Notes: generated by a model from the letters alone, not told the origin. A DNA stretch of 64,000 bases from Elephas maximus indicus (GCF_024166365.1 NC_064839.1:34050378-34114377); one strand, 5' to 3'. Positions 10,816 through 22,205 are shown, counted from the stretch's first letter. Numbers and translations: made by a program.

Positions 10816-11369
10816 AACAATTTAGAGGAAGTCAGCTTTGCTATTCCTAATTATACCAGGAACTATTTGGGGTGGGGGTGCGGGGGGGTGAAGAAATGCA
10901 AAATGCAAATATCCCAGAGTTACCCGGTAATTTTTCTCTAAGTTTGTCTTTTCATTATAGTTAAGTCTTAATGTGAACATAAAAGACAAATAGTATAATT
11001 TGGTTTCTAGAAAGATAGGAGTCACATGTTAATTTTCTAAAGACTTGACACATTTCTAGAAGAGCATCTAATTGCATAAAGCAAGTACCTGGGTACTGTA
11101 CTTGTGTTAAAAAACCATATCTCTTTTCTTCATGCCTGTTCTCAAGCAGTTGAATGCTGCTGGAGGAAAACCACACAACTGGGTCAAGTGGTTTAACTTT
11201 AAACTCATGATCACAAACCTCAAATCGGTACCCAATGCCAAGGCAGTCCTGCTAGGTTTACACAGTAAACTTGCTTTCCCTCTCCCCTGCACTGGCAAGC
11301 CTCTTCACTTTTGTCACCTTATTATCATGGTAAAAGCATCCTTGTTCCTATCCAAGGTCAATCCTCTTC

Positions 11370-11900
11370 AGGTGCTATGAACCCTGTTTGCTCATATCTT
11401 TCATGGATTTCACTCCTACTGTCAAATCTTCTCTTTTCTGCATCACCCATCACCATCACCCTCTCCACAGCACACAATCACACTCTAGAACTCTACTATC
11501 TATTAAAGCATTCTCTCCCTTGGCCCATGTCCTTCTACAGTTATCCCCAAATTTCTCTGTTCCCTTTGACAAAAAAACTTGTCTTAAGTTGCTTATATGT
11601 GCTGTCTCTATTTCTTCACTTTCCCATTCACTTTTCAACCCACTTTAGTCAGGTCCACCTTCCAATTTACCAAAGCTAATCTAGCCAAGGCCATCAATAT
11701 CCTCCAGTGACCTCCAAAGTGACCAATTCATTAGCCATATCTCTGGCCCAAGTTTACCAGACCTCTCAGTAACACTAAACACAACTGACCATTCCTCTCC
11801 TTCCTGAAACCCTCTCTGCCTTTGGATTCCACAACTCAACACTATCATGGATTTCCTTCTACCTTCCTGGTTGATCACTCTGTGTCCTCCATTAACCTAT
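11370..11900. repeat. Degenerate L2-like sequence
   Basis: Pyrimidine-rich sequence resembling L2 interiors. Family call is weak; no gene signal is visible. Confidence 0.35.
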
Positions 11901-12007
11901 CTCTAAATACTGGAGTGCCCGAGATGATCTTGAAGTCAGAGACCAGAAATTGACAGCTCAGATGTGTGCTTTAATATCATGTAGTTTAAAAACATCTACT
12001 TTAGTTG

Positions 12008-12172
12008 TTTGCCATCGATCTGATTACAATTCATAGCACCCTACAGGACAGGGCAGAACTGCCCCAAAGGGTTTTCTAGGTGAAGTCTTTACTGGAGAGG
12101 CCAGGTCTTTTCTGCTGCAGAGCAGCTGGCAGTTCCGGTAGCAGCCCAGAGCTTAACCAATGCACCACCATG
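12008..12172 (-). mobile_element. AfroSINE, degenerate
   Basis: TTGCCATCGATCTGATTAC start and CTTAACCAATGCACCACCA end; the middle block GTCTTTACTGGAGAGGCC is present. One of the oldest-looking copies in the window. Confidence 0.8.
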
Positions 12173-13174
12173 ACCATCTGAAAACCTGGAGAATTATATT
12201 TAAAAAACCATATGCCTGGGTCTCTTGAAAGAAACCAGAGGACTTGTCAATACTGGGCCGGCATTATCATAACGGAACAATCGACTGAGTGGAGCAAATG
12301 CTGCCCCCTTGACGCTGAGTCCATTTGTTATCCGTGATATCTAGGTAAGGGGGTTGACAATACAGTCCTGAGTCAGATTCTCAGAAGCACTAAAGGGATC
12401 TTCTCACGAAGACACCGGAACACCTTCCAGGCAGTCCTCAGTCAACATTTTCGCTGGCCGCTTAAGGTCCACAAGTGCAAGCTGGGGAAAGGGGAGGCGG
12501 CCACACTATTCAGTGCTGAAGGACTCCGCCCACAGACAACTTAGAAGCTCATAGGCAAAGACAGAAATCCACGTTTTAAAATACAAAATTACACTGCACC
12601 GAATACACAAAATATCCTTTCAGCAAAAGACGGACCGCTCTGGTCTTGTAAAATCCTCAAGTCTGGTCTTAAGCTGGCCTCTCTGGGCTGAGGTGGGCTG
12701 TGGGTCACCGAGTGGAGGTCTTCACCCTCCTCTCTCGCACCTGGTTTCAGGAGGCCCTCCTCTAGGGCGGAAAAAGTAAACCAAATGTCGCTGGGCAAGG
12801 ACAGCCCTCCTTCGCCGTTTTCAGGTGCTGGATCCAGGCTGGGGAGATGGGAGCGCGCTGGGACAAGCTGAGCCTTTCTCCGTGGCAGCCCACGACACGG
12901 CGTTCGGAGGCCGGGTTCGGCCCGGCTAGGCGGGGACTGGGGCGGGGCTGGGCCCAGGAGCCGCCTCAGCCTCACGGTTCGGCCTCGCGCGCGCTTCCTA
13001 CAGCTTTCCCTTCCCCGCCCCCGCAAATCTCCCGGGGTTCCGGGTGCTGGAGGCTGCAGCCAGGAAACCAGGTCAAGAGCGCCGGGGACCCGGGACAGCC
13101 CAAAAGTTGCGGCCTGGGCCCCAAAAAGCCCCGCCCAGCAGGACCCGGATGGCACGACGCCCACAGGGCCCACG

Positions 13175-13239
13175 CGTGACGGGCGAGGGCGCGGGAGGGC
13201 GCGTGCGGCGTGACGCGACTCCGGGCGCGTCCCGTGACG
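13175..13239 (+). promoter_or_regulatory. Three CGTGACG motifs
   Basis: CGTGACG occurs at 13175-13181, 13209-13215 and 13233-13239. Each contains the ATF/CREB half-site TGACG. Functional role is inference. Confidence 0.45.
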
Positions 13240-13242
13240 CCA

Positions 13243-13269
13243 TCGCGCCGGGTTTTGAAAGTTGGCGCC
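13243..13269 (+). promoter_or_regulatory. CDE/CHR-like pair and E2F-like site
   Basis: TCGCGCC (13243-13249), four bases, then TTTGAA (13254-13259) reproduces the CDE-N4-CHR spacing known from cell-cycle promoters bound by DREAM/MuvB. TTGGCGCC at 13262-13269 resembles an E2F site. The exact spacing is visible; activity is inferred. Confidence 0.5.
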
Positions 13270-13423
13270 CGGGGCCGCCTCCCATGCTGCCCCGCGCCAA
13301 CCCCTCCCCTCACCTTTCCTCCCCCGCCTTCCCCTCGCCGCCCGGCCGGCCCCCCCACCCGTCCCTTCCCTTATCAGCACCCGCGGCCCCGGCAGCGCCG
13401 ACGCAGGCGCACTTCACCGCGCC

Positions 13424-13435
13424 GCCGCCATTTTG
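13424..13435 (+). promoter_or_regulatory. YY1-type initiator motif at CTCF start
   Basis: GCCGCCATTTTG matches the YY1 core CCGCCATNTT that often marks TATA-less start sites. No TATA box is seen upstream. I place the CTCF start within about 30 bases of it. Confidence 0.65.
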
Positions 13436-13598
13436 TGTCCGAGCCTGTGGAGCGATTAAACCGTGCGCGGAGCTGCTTCTTTGGCGGCAGCGACGGTGGC
13501 GGTGGCCGGTGCAGACGCGCGGAGCTGGCCGGGGACGCCGGGTGGCCGGAGCGGGGGAGCGGCGGCGGAGCGGGCGCCGCGGGGGGTGTGGCGCGGAG
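13425..13598 (+). other. CTCF: CTCF exon 1, non-coding (start approximate)
   Basis: The 3' boundary is set by GCGCGGAG|GTAAGG at 13599; the 5' boundary is inferred from the YY1 motif. No ATG occurs in this segment, so translation of the mRNA cannot start before exon 2. A CTCF 5'UTR split over exons 1, 2 and the first bases of exon 3 matches the human gene structure as I recall it. Confidence 0.75.
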
Positions 13599-16549
13599 GT
13601 AAGGGGGCCCGGGGTGGAGGAGGTTTCGCGGGCCGCCTCTAGGTGTCACGATGGGGCCGCTCCGGTCGGCGCTGGCTGCAGCCCGGCGCCAGCGCCGCCG
13701 CCGGGGGGTGTTTGTCTCCCTCTACCGTCCCTGCTGCGGCGCGGCCGCCGCCATTGCCCGTCGCCGCGGCCCGGCCTGCCCCCCCTCGCCCGCCCGCTGG
13801 GCCTCCCTCCTGGCGGCGCGATAGGCCTCGGGCGGTGGCGGCGACCGAGGCCCGCGCGCCCGGCGACTCCATTTTCCTTCCTTTGTCTCTGCCCTCGAGG
13901 CCGGCTCTTGGCCCGGCCGATTGCCCGGCCGCGGCCCGCCCTGTGTCCTCCGCCCCTCCCGCGACGGGTGGCCCCAACCGAGAAGCGACCTCTTCGCCCT
14001 GGCTTCCGCAACCGCCTCGCCCAAGGGTCCGGACCGCTACCACCATGCGCGCAGTCGGATCTCCGTCCAGTATGGGTGTCAGACCCTGGCCGACGCGTTC
14101 CGGGTTGCCCATCCTTCCGCCCGCCGGGTCCCCGGAGCCTACCGGGCCGCCTGTGTGCGTCCCCCGCCGCTTGGCTGCTGGGCGGTCGCTCCCAGTCTGC
14201 ACGCCGTCGCCGCTTGTCTCCGTCTCCGCCGAGTGGCGCAGGCGGCGCTGCTGCGGCTGCGAGCAGAGGGGCCCCAGCGCTGCCGAGAGCTCCCTCTGCA
14301 AGGCTGGCTGAGCTGCTCGCGCCTCAACGCCGCCTGAGCGGGCGGGGGGACGCGCGCTCGCCGCCCCCGCTGGGCCCCGCTGAGCCCCCAAACTCGCGCC
14401 GGGGCTCCTCGCGCGACTCAGCGGGTGCGGCCCCATGGTGGCTGGAAAAGACGCGCGCGAGTTCCGCACCAAATAGCTCCTTAGAGTGATAGCAGCCTGA
14501 CTTTGTGCGCTAAGAGATCTCAAAGGGATTGGAACTTAATTTCACTCTGATCTCAAGTGACAGTGACAAATTCCTGAATTCGCGAGTACGGGCTAAGTTC
14601 AAGCAACCCCTAAGTTTGGCTCCCGCTTTAAAATGTCTTGATGTTAATTTACTGTACACCACTTAGTACCTGATGCTCTAGGGCTGGGCGAAAGCAGTTC
14701 TGTCCTGGGATTGTGCAACTCGATCTAAAGCGCCAGTAGAGCAGAATGAATTTATTCTTGACTGGACTGGTAATTTGCCCATACGCTGAAATATGAGGGT
14801 TGATGTTGTAATTGAATCCTGGGTCACTCGGTGCAGATGGTTTATAAATATCTATGCCTGTTAGTAGTTAACTTCTTGTAGGTCTGAGATCGGCATTAAG
14901 TAAACATACACATATATGTGTTTTCATGCTTGCTTTGAGTTTAGATCAATTAGGAAAGCTAAAATTCCGCGTCCCTGTGGGCGGAAAAAGAAATTCAACA
15001 GGGCATGTATTTAAACTTACTTTGTTTTTAAGTCTTGCATCTTTCAAAACTTCCTGTTGAACAACCTATGTTTTCTCTTTTTGCGTTTTTTTTTTATTTT
15101 AGTAACTTACTATAGTGCTGTGCAGCAGCTGATGTATTAACTTGGGTGACTTTGGAGAGAAGAAAGTCTAGATTAACTTTTTTTTATTAGGAAGAAAAAC
15201 TGTTAAGCTTATGAGGAAATTAAAACAGGCCGGTGCTAAACAAATTCATTGGGTCCACTGTATGTAATCTTAATCTGTAGGTTTTGCAGCAGTCTGCCTC
15301 TGTAGAAGAGTATTTCAGCATCTCTTTTTACAACCATAGAAAATGGTCCTGCCTCTCAATAAAATCAACGCTAAGTAACTACGTGCCAGTAATTTTGGTG
15401 GAGTGTTGGACTCGGGAATAGAACCACCTCTAATTGTCTAATGTCTTAATCCATTTGTACAATTTTTTGTGTTTTATGGTTCTCGGTTTTATTTTTCTTT
15501 TGAAACTGTGAGGGCCTATGGCTTATTTTATTAAAATGAGCTCTGCATATGGGTAAAAAAAAATTAAAATCCACAAAGTCTTTAGTTGACCCAGGAGTAA
15601 AGCATTCCTAGATTAGCGTTCTGCTCCACCGCGCAGACCACACTTGGCTCCTCTCTTCGGTTGTCCCGTGTGCAGTCATCGTCTTCCTGATCTTACACAT
15701 TTATACTGTCTTAATGGTGTAAATGGTATAAACCATGCACCTTGTCCACACAGTTGTCATCCTTTGAGATTCTTGATGCTCTGTTTTTATTGGAAAACTA
15801 AATCTACAGAGAGAATAAATTGAGAATATGAGGTAACCCAAAGGAATTTACTATTTAAATCAGTAGTATGAGGAAGGTTACAACAGGAATGTCTGCCTAT
15901 GTAAAAAAATATTGCTTACTTAAGAGCAGTTGTAAAAGTTACCCATAGGAATCCATTTAACCTACATAAGAAAACTTAGGACCTGTAAAAGTTACCCTTA
16001 AGGGCCATCCAAATTCTAAGAATTGAGTGTTCAGTTTTTGTTTTAAAGGACATACAAAAATGAGGGTATCCACCTGGGACTTCTCTCATGGTTTGGGGAG
16101 TTCCTTGGGTGTGGCAGAGGCCACCTGTGGCTGACTGGGGCCCTAGGGAGGAGTGCTGTGGCAGAGCTTTGGACAGAAATGCCTGCTGGCAGAAAGTCAC
16201 CACAAGAGCAAGGTTTCTTTCTTCAGGAATGCTGCTGGCATTGAAGCCAATCTACATCAAGTTCGTTACTTAATAGCTGCATCTCATTTTTTAAAAATCA
16301 GAAATGTAACTTGGCCATTTTTCTACCTTATTTATTTTGGGTTCAAGTGACTTCAGACTGTTTTGCCAAAAATTAAATCTCTTTTCAAACAACTAAGATT
16401 TGTCACAGTTTAAGACATTGAAAAAGAATATACAGGTTTAGAAAGAACAATAATGGTAAATAACGTATAACTTGAAGACCATGGTTCTCAATTGAATGTG
16501 TAACTTTGTATACCGTATTTTTTTTTTTTTTTTTGAGAATATTACTTTA

Positions 16550-16734
16550 CCCATTGCAGTTGAGTGGATTCCGACTCATAAGCAACCCTATATAATAAGA
16601 GTAGAACTGCCCCGTTAGTTTTCCTAGTCTGTAATCTTTATGGGAGCGGATCACCAGGTCTTTTCTTCTGCGAGAACATGGTGGGTTCAAGCTGCTGACT
16701 TTTCGGTTAGCAGCCACTGCGCCACCAGGGCTCC
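16550..16734 (-). mobile_element. AfroSINE, first of a same-site pair
   Basis: CCATTGCAGTTGAGTGGATT to GCGCCACCAGGGCTCC. The octamer ATTACTTT precedes it at 16541 and follows it at 16737. Confidence 0.88.
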
Positions 16735-16749
16735 ACATTACTTTAAAGC

Positions 16750-16945
16750 AAAAACCAAACCCACTGCTGCTATGTTTCCAACTCATAACGACCCCATAGG
16801 ACAGAGTAGAACTGCTCCATAGAGTTTCCAAGGTTGTAATCCTCACAGAAGCAGACTGCTACATCTTTCTCCCACAGAGCAGCTGATGGGTTTGAACTGC
16901 CAACCTATGCTTAGCAGCCAAGTGCTTTAACCAACCAGAGCCCTC
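16750..16945 (-). mobile_element. AfroSINE, second of a same-site pair
   Basis: Long-subtype copy with the GGTTGTAATCCTCACAGAAG block. It is flanked by ATTACTTT at 16737 and 16951, the same target as its neighbour. Confidence 0.88.
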
Positions 16946-16965
16946 TTCATATTACTTTCCCAAAA

Positions 16966-17023
16966 AAAACTCAAACCCATTGCCATCGAGTCAATTCGGG
17001 CTCATAGCTCCCGTATAGACAGA
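16966..17023 (-). mobile_element. AfroSINE tail fragment
   Basis: AAACCCATTGCCATCGAGTC and GGGCTCATAGCTCC; only the tail survives. It lies right after the same-site pair. Confidence 0.75.
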
Positions 17024-17240
17024 TATTTAGTTACCCCTAAACTTTCTTTAGTCACCATCTTCAGACCTTCCCTGGTAGTATCTTTGTGCGTTTTGTCAGT
17101 GACGTAGTATGTGAGTGCAAAAGTTTGGTTTTGCTAATAGATTGCTAGCTTACAGCCCAAGCGTGGCAATATATTTTCCTCAGTTGAGCCTCATTTTTGG
17201 TCACTGTTAGAATTTTCAGGAGCATAAAATACCATTCTCA

Positions 17241-17395
17241 GGAAACCCTGGTGGCATAGTGGTTCAGTGCTACAGCTGCTAACCAAAAGGTCATCAGTTC
17301 GAATCCACCAGGCAGTTCTTGAAAACTCTGTGGGGCAGTTCTGCTCTGTCCCATAAGGTTGCTACAAGTCAGAATCAACTCAACGGCAAAATTTT
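17241..17395 (+). mobile_element. AfroSINE
   Basis: GGAAACCCTGGTGGCATAG head, CAGTTCGAATCCACCAGG, tail CAAGTCAGAATCAACTC, then a T-rich end. Confidence 0.9.
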
Positions 17396-18507
17396 GTTGT
17401 TTTTTTTTTTTTGGTAGAGACATGCTAGTGACAATATATGGAGTCTAGTACCAAAATGCTTCTTGGGCTGAACACACTGATCTTCTCTTTGTATTGCTAT
17501 AAATTGCCTCTCAAGCAATTGCCTCTCAGTCAACAAAAGAGGGGACTTTTTTGTTTTAACTTCATCTTAGTATTGCATCAATTTAGTTCTATGCGCTTTA
17601 CTTAATTATGAAAGGGATTCCCTCAGAGATGTTCCTCATATGCCAAATTCTTTGGAAGTTCTTAATTCAAATTTATCTTTTTTATTTAACTTGAGATTTT
17701 TCTTTTCCCCTACAGAGGTAAGTTTCACTCTACCATTGCTTGAATCTTGACAATTCATTTCTTTGTATTTTAGAGAGAAAAAAATGTCAGCTAACTAGGT
17801 GTTCCCTTATTTGACTAAAAATATGTATTTCATTGCTGTATTTCTAAGATTTTCAGACGTTTGTGAAAGCTTCCCCCTTTAGGTTATCTTATTAAACTGA
17901 AAAGTGCGGGCCTTACTTATGGTATGCTGCCTTTTTAAATCACTAAGACCACTAGTTGCTGAAGATAAGGAAATAAACTGTTAAAGAACTGTCACTGCAT
18001 CTATAAGAATTCCCTTTTTTTTTGGTAGTTTGAATGTATATCCATGTGCTATTAAGGTTACAATGGGGTACTCCTTTGATAGTCACAAATCTTCAGTCCT
18101 TTATTCTGCAAATGTCTAAAAAAAATGAAGTGAACATTTTGTTACTTGATGGAACTTTATGGATTGGCTCAATTAGTTACTGATGTTATAACAGATACAT
18201 TGTTTCTTTCCCAATTTGATCAGTCTTCAGTTTGCCCTCATTTTGCTTCTCCTACTATATATGGATTTATATATTTAGTGGTTCATAAAATGATCTGTGC
18301 TTCACTGAGCTTCTGGTAAGGGTGAGAGAAAATTTTGGAAATGGATAGTGGTGATAGTTGTACAACATGATGAATGTAACTAATGTCACTGAATTGTACG
18401 TATAAAAAATGTTGAAGTGGAAACGTCTTATAGTATATATGCTTACCACAGTTAAGAAAAAAAAAGACACTTTAAAGAGAAAAAAATGATTTGCACTTCT
18501 ATTTTAG

Positions 18508-18620
18508 AATGATCACGAATCTGGGGCCAAAGAACAAGATGCGCTAGTCAGCAGGTTGCTGACCAGGGGCTGAGAGCTGTGTTCTTACCCTCCTCAAACA
18601 GACTTTGCAGCCACGGAGAG
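18508..18620 (+). other. CTCF: CTCF exon 2, non-coding (5'UTR)
   Basis: A 113-base segment with a strong acceptor (TTGCACTTCTATTTTAG ending at 18507) and a donor (CGGAGAG|GTAAAT at 18621). It is clearly less AT-rich than its flanks and reads like conserved 5'UTR. The position agrees with the human arrangement of two non-coding exons before the first coding exon, as I recall it. It contains a short uORF. Confidence 0.75.
18509..18547 (+). CDS. Upstream ORF in the CTCF 5'UTR, 12 codons
   Basis: ATG at 18509 lies one base after the exon 1-exon 2 junction; in the spliced mRNA its -3 base is A, an acceptable initiation context. It reads MITNLGPKNKMR and stops at TAG 18545-18547. A second in-frame ATG at 18539 gives only Met-Arg. 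The stop is 82 bases before the main CTCF ATG in spliced RNA (73 in exon 2, 9 in exon 3). No function of the peptide is implied; a role in reinitiation control is inference. Confidence 0.55.
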   Translation: MITNLGPKNKMR

Positions 18621-18739
18621 GTAAATGCTATTTCCATTTCTTTGTCTTAAAAATGAAAGGACCATTATTCTGTTAAAGTTGGGAGGCTTTGCTAGATAAT
18701 TCTTGGGTATAGGAGACACAGGATGGCAGGTGATTGAGA

Positions 18740-18950
18740 GCTTTAGAGTGAGAGAGTTCTTGATTTGAAACTCAGCACTGTCATGTACTAATGGGGTGAC
18801 GTTGGGCAAGTTACTTAATCTCTCTATTCCAACATCTCTCATTTGTGAGAAAACAATATTACCAGTCTCAGGCTATTATTAGGGTTAATGAGAATGTGTT
18901 AAAACATTTAGTACCGTCCTGAGCACGTACATAGAAGATCTCAGGAAGTC
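18740..18950 (+). repeat. MIR
   Basis: Well-kept MIR core: GACGTTGGGCAAGTTACTTA followed by ATCTCTCTATTCC. It lies just downstream of exon 2. Confidence 0.75.
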
Positions 18951-20454
18951 ATGGCTCCTTTATAAACTCTTAGAATGTGTATTTTGACTATTGGCACATG
19001 ACCTCAAAAGTCCATGGCCTGTGGCAGTTGTAATTTTGATGAGGAACAGATGAAATCCTGTTCTTGAGGAAGCTAGTATCCTGGATAAAAATTGTCTTAA
19101 TTTGAGTTAGCCTAGGTGATAACCCGTGTTTGCGTCAGAATCTGACAGTCATTTTCGGAAATTTTTTTAAAGCGTTTGAAAGGATCACTTAAACTTTTTA
19201 GTTTACTTTAGCCTACACTTTCTGCTGTACAATCTAATGGACATGATAGGGAACTCAAAACAGGCCGCTCATAAATGTCGGGGTCTGCTATAATCTTACT
19301 GGGCTTTGGGTTCTTGTAAACAGTGAGAGAGGGGTCTGGTGTAAAAATGATTATCTCTTCTCATGGTACCAGAGAGCATATCTTTTTTATAATTTAATTG
19401 CACTTATGTGATGGTAACAAGGATTATAGAGGTGGGAATTACAAATGCTGAGCTTAGATAAGCTTACGTGAATGAATCGTAAGGGACTACTAAGATTTTT
19501 CTTACAAACTTCCTGGAGCAAATAGAGGAAGATGGAAATGGAGTGCAAACTCTACTATTGTCCAAACCTCTGTTTTCTAAAATGGACAGCTTGGTGCCTC
19601 GCTAGGCGGAAGGGACAAGGTCTGTGCGTTAGTATTCTGTCGCCCCAGAAATAACTTGTGCCCTGAAGATTCTTGCAGGAGTGTTGATACAAGTGCGTAA
19701 TAATAAGCTGCTGAAAAGAGAAATAATACTGATTTGAAAAGCTACTGAGAAAGGTAGCCTTAATTGTTTAGGGAATGGGATCATAGAAACATGTTGGTCG
19801 CTTTGAAGTGTTATAGCTAGCTTAATTTTTTAGATCCCTGTTTCTGAAACTGGGATATGAATACTCTTAGGGTACAAGGTGTTATAATTCCGGGGTACTT
19901 GAAGCCACAAGATAAACATGATCCATCTTCTTGGAGCTTCAGTTATGCTCAGTGAGGGGGCGGTGAGTTAAATATTTAACCGGTAAGTAATTTAAAGTAT
20001 TTTTATATTGAAACAAATGTATATTTTTGGAATAGCATGTAAACTTTGACTGCGATAACACACGTCTTCAACGAAATGGGGCATGAGTGCTTGGGCTGGA
20101 AAGTGGTCTTTAAATAGGTGTTTCAGTGGAAACATTTGAGAGGTGATATATTTGAGCCATAGAGCAGCTCTACCGTCCAGCCCCTTACTTTATCTCCTGC
20201 CTACCGTGGAATATGGACATTAGATTGTATTAAAGGGACTTGCTTGCATGCATGGTCCTCCATATGCCTCACATGGGCAAGAGCTTAGGTCAGATTGGTA
20301 GACAGTTTTAGATGACTGGACCAAGTCATAGAAATACTGTCATCAGGCCCATTCCAATGAATTATAATTTAAGAGAAAAGAGGAAGCAGTGATCAAAATC
20401 ATAGGTCTAAAACTGTAAATCCATTGAAATAGAATTTTGGAAGTGTCTTAGTAA

Positions 20455-20640
20455 CCCAAGCAGAATTAAAAATTCATACCGTGAGTCCCTGCGACACCCT
20501 TACTCTGACCTGCTGGCTATAAATTTGGAGTTTTCCCACTACCCGTTCAGGATTCCAGACATTTAGAATGCCTCAGTAACTCTAGCAGAATTAAAATTTA
20601 TATTGATTTTTCCAGTTGCCCCCTCATCCCCTCCAACTCA
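20455..20640 (+). repeat. LTR-like remnant (copy 1)
   Basis: Shares blocks such as GAGTCCC...GACACCCT and TAGCAGAATTAAAA-type sequence with the stretch at 21600-21700, so the two derive from one repeat family. An old ERV/MaLR-type LTR is my best guess. No coding. Confidence 0.35.
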
Positions 20641-21030
20641 GAGTTGTCATAAAATGGCCAATCCCAAAGATAATCCTGCAAAAGCAACTCTTCTTTTAAA
20701 AAAACAACAACAACAACAAAAAAAAAACCCTTCTGAACTGTTTTGTGTATTTTATAATTACTGTTTTGTTACTAATATACTGTTCTTTTTTATTTCTTAA
20801 TGTAAAGTGACTCTTACGTTTTCTATATTGATAATGCCTGAACTTTGAATCCAAGTTTTGTATTTGAACCTATTTGGTTCTAAATATCCTGAAGCCTGAC
20901 TATCTCTGAAATGATGAGAATTGGATCAACCCAGATGTGTCTGTGCTGTATCTGCAATATCTGTGGAACACTTGTAATGTGCCCATTCCGTATTTTGAAC
21001 ACTTGCCTTTCTATTATGTGCCAAACGAGA

Positions 21031-21187
21031 AACAAACCTATTGCAGTCAGGTCGATTCTGACTCAAAGCAACCCTATAGGACAGAGTAGAACTGCCCCAT
21101 GGGGTTTCCAAGGAGTGGCTGGTAGATTTGAACTGCTGACTTTTTGGTTAGCAGGCAAGCTCTTAACCACTGCGCCACCAGGGCTCC
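21031..21187 (-). mobile_element. AfroSINE
   Basis: AACCTATTGCAGTCAGGTCG to ACTGCGCCACCAGGGCTCC; near consensus. Confidence 0.92.
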
Positions 21188-21424
21188 AGGTACTACATTA
21201 ATGTTCGGGTTTCAAAATGAGTAGGAAGAGGATGCTTCTCCTGAGGCTCTTGAGTGTGATAAGTGTTACTACTGCTCTGATAGAAGAGTGTTCAGGGTGC
21301 AGGGAGGGTTGGTCAGTTGGAGTAGCTGAGGCATTGGGAGAGGCTTTCTAGAGAAGAACTTGATCTAGGTGTAACAGGACATACTAAAGAAGCATAAAAC
21401 GCGAATTTGATTTTGATCCTATTA

Positions 21425-22205
21425 AGGGAGTGCAGTGCTATCAGTTCAAATCCCAGTTCTCTGCTCCTTCTGTTCTGACAGCAGCTGCACATGCAGCACT
21501 TCTTCCTCTGACCCTAACCACATGGAGGTACGTCAGCTCCTACAAGCTAAGGGGCACAGTCCTCCAGACTGCTAAGTCTGCTGAAGACTTCAGCTGCCAG
21601 CCACAAGCTTGGGAGTCCCCATGACACCCTCGCTTCTGACCTGTGGGTACAAATCTGGAGCGCTCTTTCTACCCTGTCAGAATACCAGCCATAAGCTCAT
21701 AAGTTCCTAGCTCTCTCAGTTCTGGCTTGCTGTCTCCTACTACTCCCTCGGGTTTGATAATTTGCTAGAATGACTCATGGAACTCAGGAAAGCACTAATG
21801 TACAATTATTATTACAGCAAAAAGGATACAGCTCACAACCAGTTTCCCAACATGGAGCTTTCGTGTCCCAGAAAGGGTTGTGCTACTCTCCCGCATGGAT
21901 GGATGTCTTTCACTAACCAGAAAGCCCATGGAGCTTCCATTCCAGAGCCTTTATTGCGGCCTCATTATATAGGCACAGTCGCTTGCGTCATGCCCATCCA
22001 CCCCCTGCCTCCTCCTTGAGGTTGGCTGATGTTGTGAGGTGATCTCTTTGTCCTGGCTAGCCCCCTCTGAGTCACTTCACTAGCATAAATCTTCAGGTGT
22101 GGTGTGGCGGCCTTGTCAAAGACATTTCCATCACTGGGGGATTTCCAGGGTTTTAGATGTACCTCTCGGGAACCAAGGACAAAGACTAAATTATTTCATA
22201 AAGCT
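21425..22205 (+). repeat. LTR-like remnant (copy 2)
   Basis: Longer relative of the element at 20455. The end TTTTAGATGTACCTCTCGGG AACCAAGGACAAAGACTAAA resembles the ends of old mammalian ERV-type LTRs. Assignment is tentative and there is no viral coding region. Confidence 0.4.

Larger units (their letters stand above)
2631..12840. other. RIPOR1-CTCF intergenic region
   Basis: No gene is supported here. The stretch holds AfroSINEs (2903, 6801, 7484, 7988, 8641, 12008), an old L1M end (7100), L2/MIR remnants (about 5960-6760, 8260, 9050, 9740, 11370), a younger L1 fragment (10380-10815) and one strong CTCF motif (3110). The parts at 3200-5900 and 12180-12840 look like unique sequence without exon signals. 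Open frames in this region are short, lack splice logic and mostly overlap repeats. Confidence 0.75.
12840..14420. promoter_or_regulatory. CTCF: CpG island at CTCF promoter
   Basis: Very GC-rich and dense in CpG, abruptly different from the AT-richer flanks. It covers the proximal promoter, non-coding exon 1 and the start of intron 1. Long open frames on both strands here come from the low stop-codon density of GC-rich DNA. Confidence 0.9.
13599..18507 (+). other. CTCF: CTCF intron 1
   Basis: GT...AG intron. The first 820 bases are CpG island. The rest is AT-rich, with a cluster of AfroSINEs at 16.55-17.4 kb. No coding exon seen. Confidence 0.75.

Noticed and set aside
12589-13380. A 263-codon minus-strand open frame at the CTCF promoter
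   Set aside because: Same GC-rich effect; no domain, no convincing splice sites. A divergent non-coding transcript is possible, but the sequence does not show it.
13044-14489. A 481-codon open frame on + in the CpG island, with a 294-codon frame on - over the same DNA
   Set aside because: Low-complexity Pro/Arg/Gly/Ala composition, open on both strands because GC-rich DNA has few stops; it crosses the exon 1 donor and shows no known domain.
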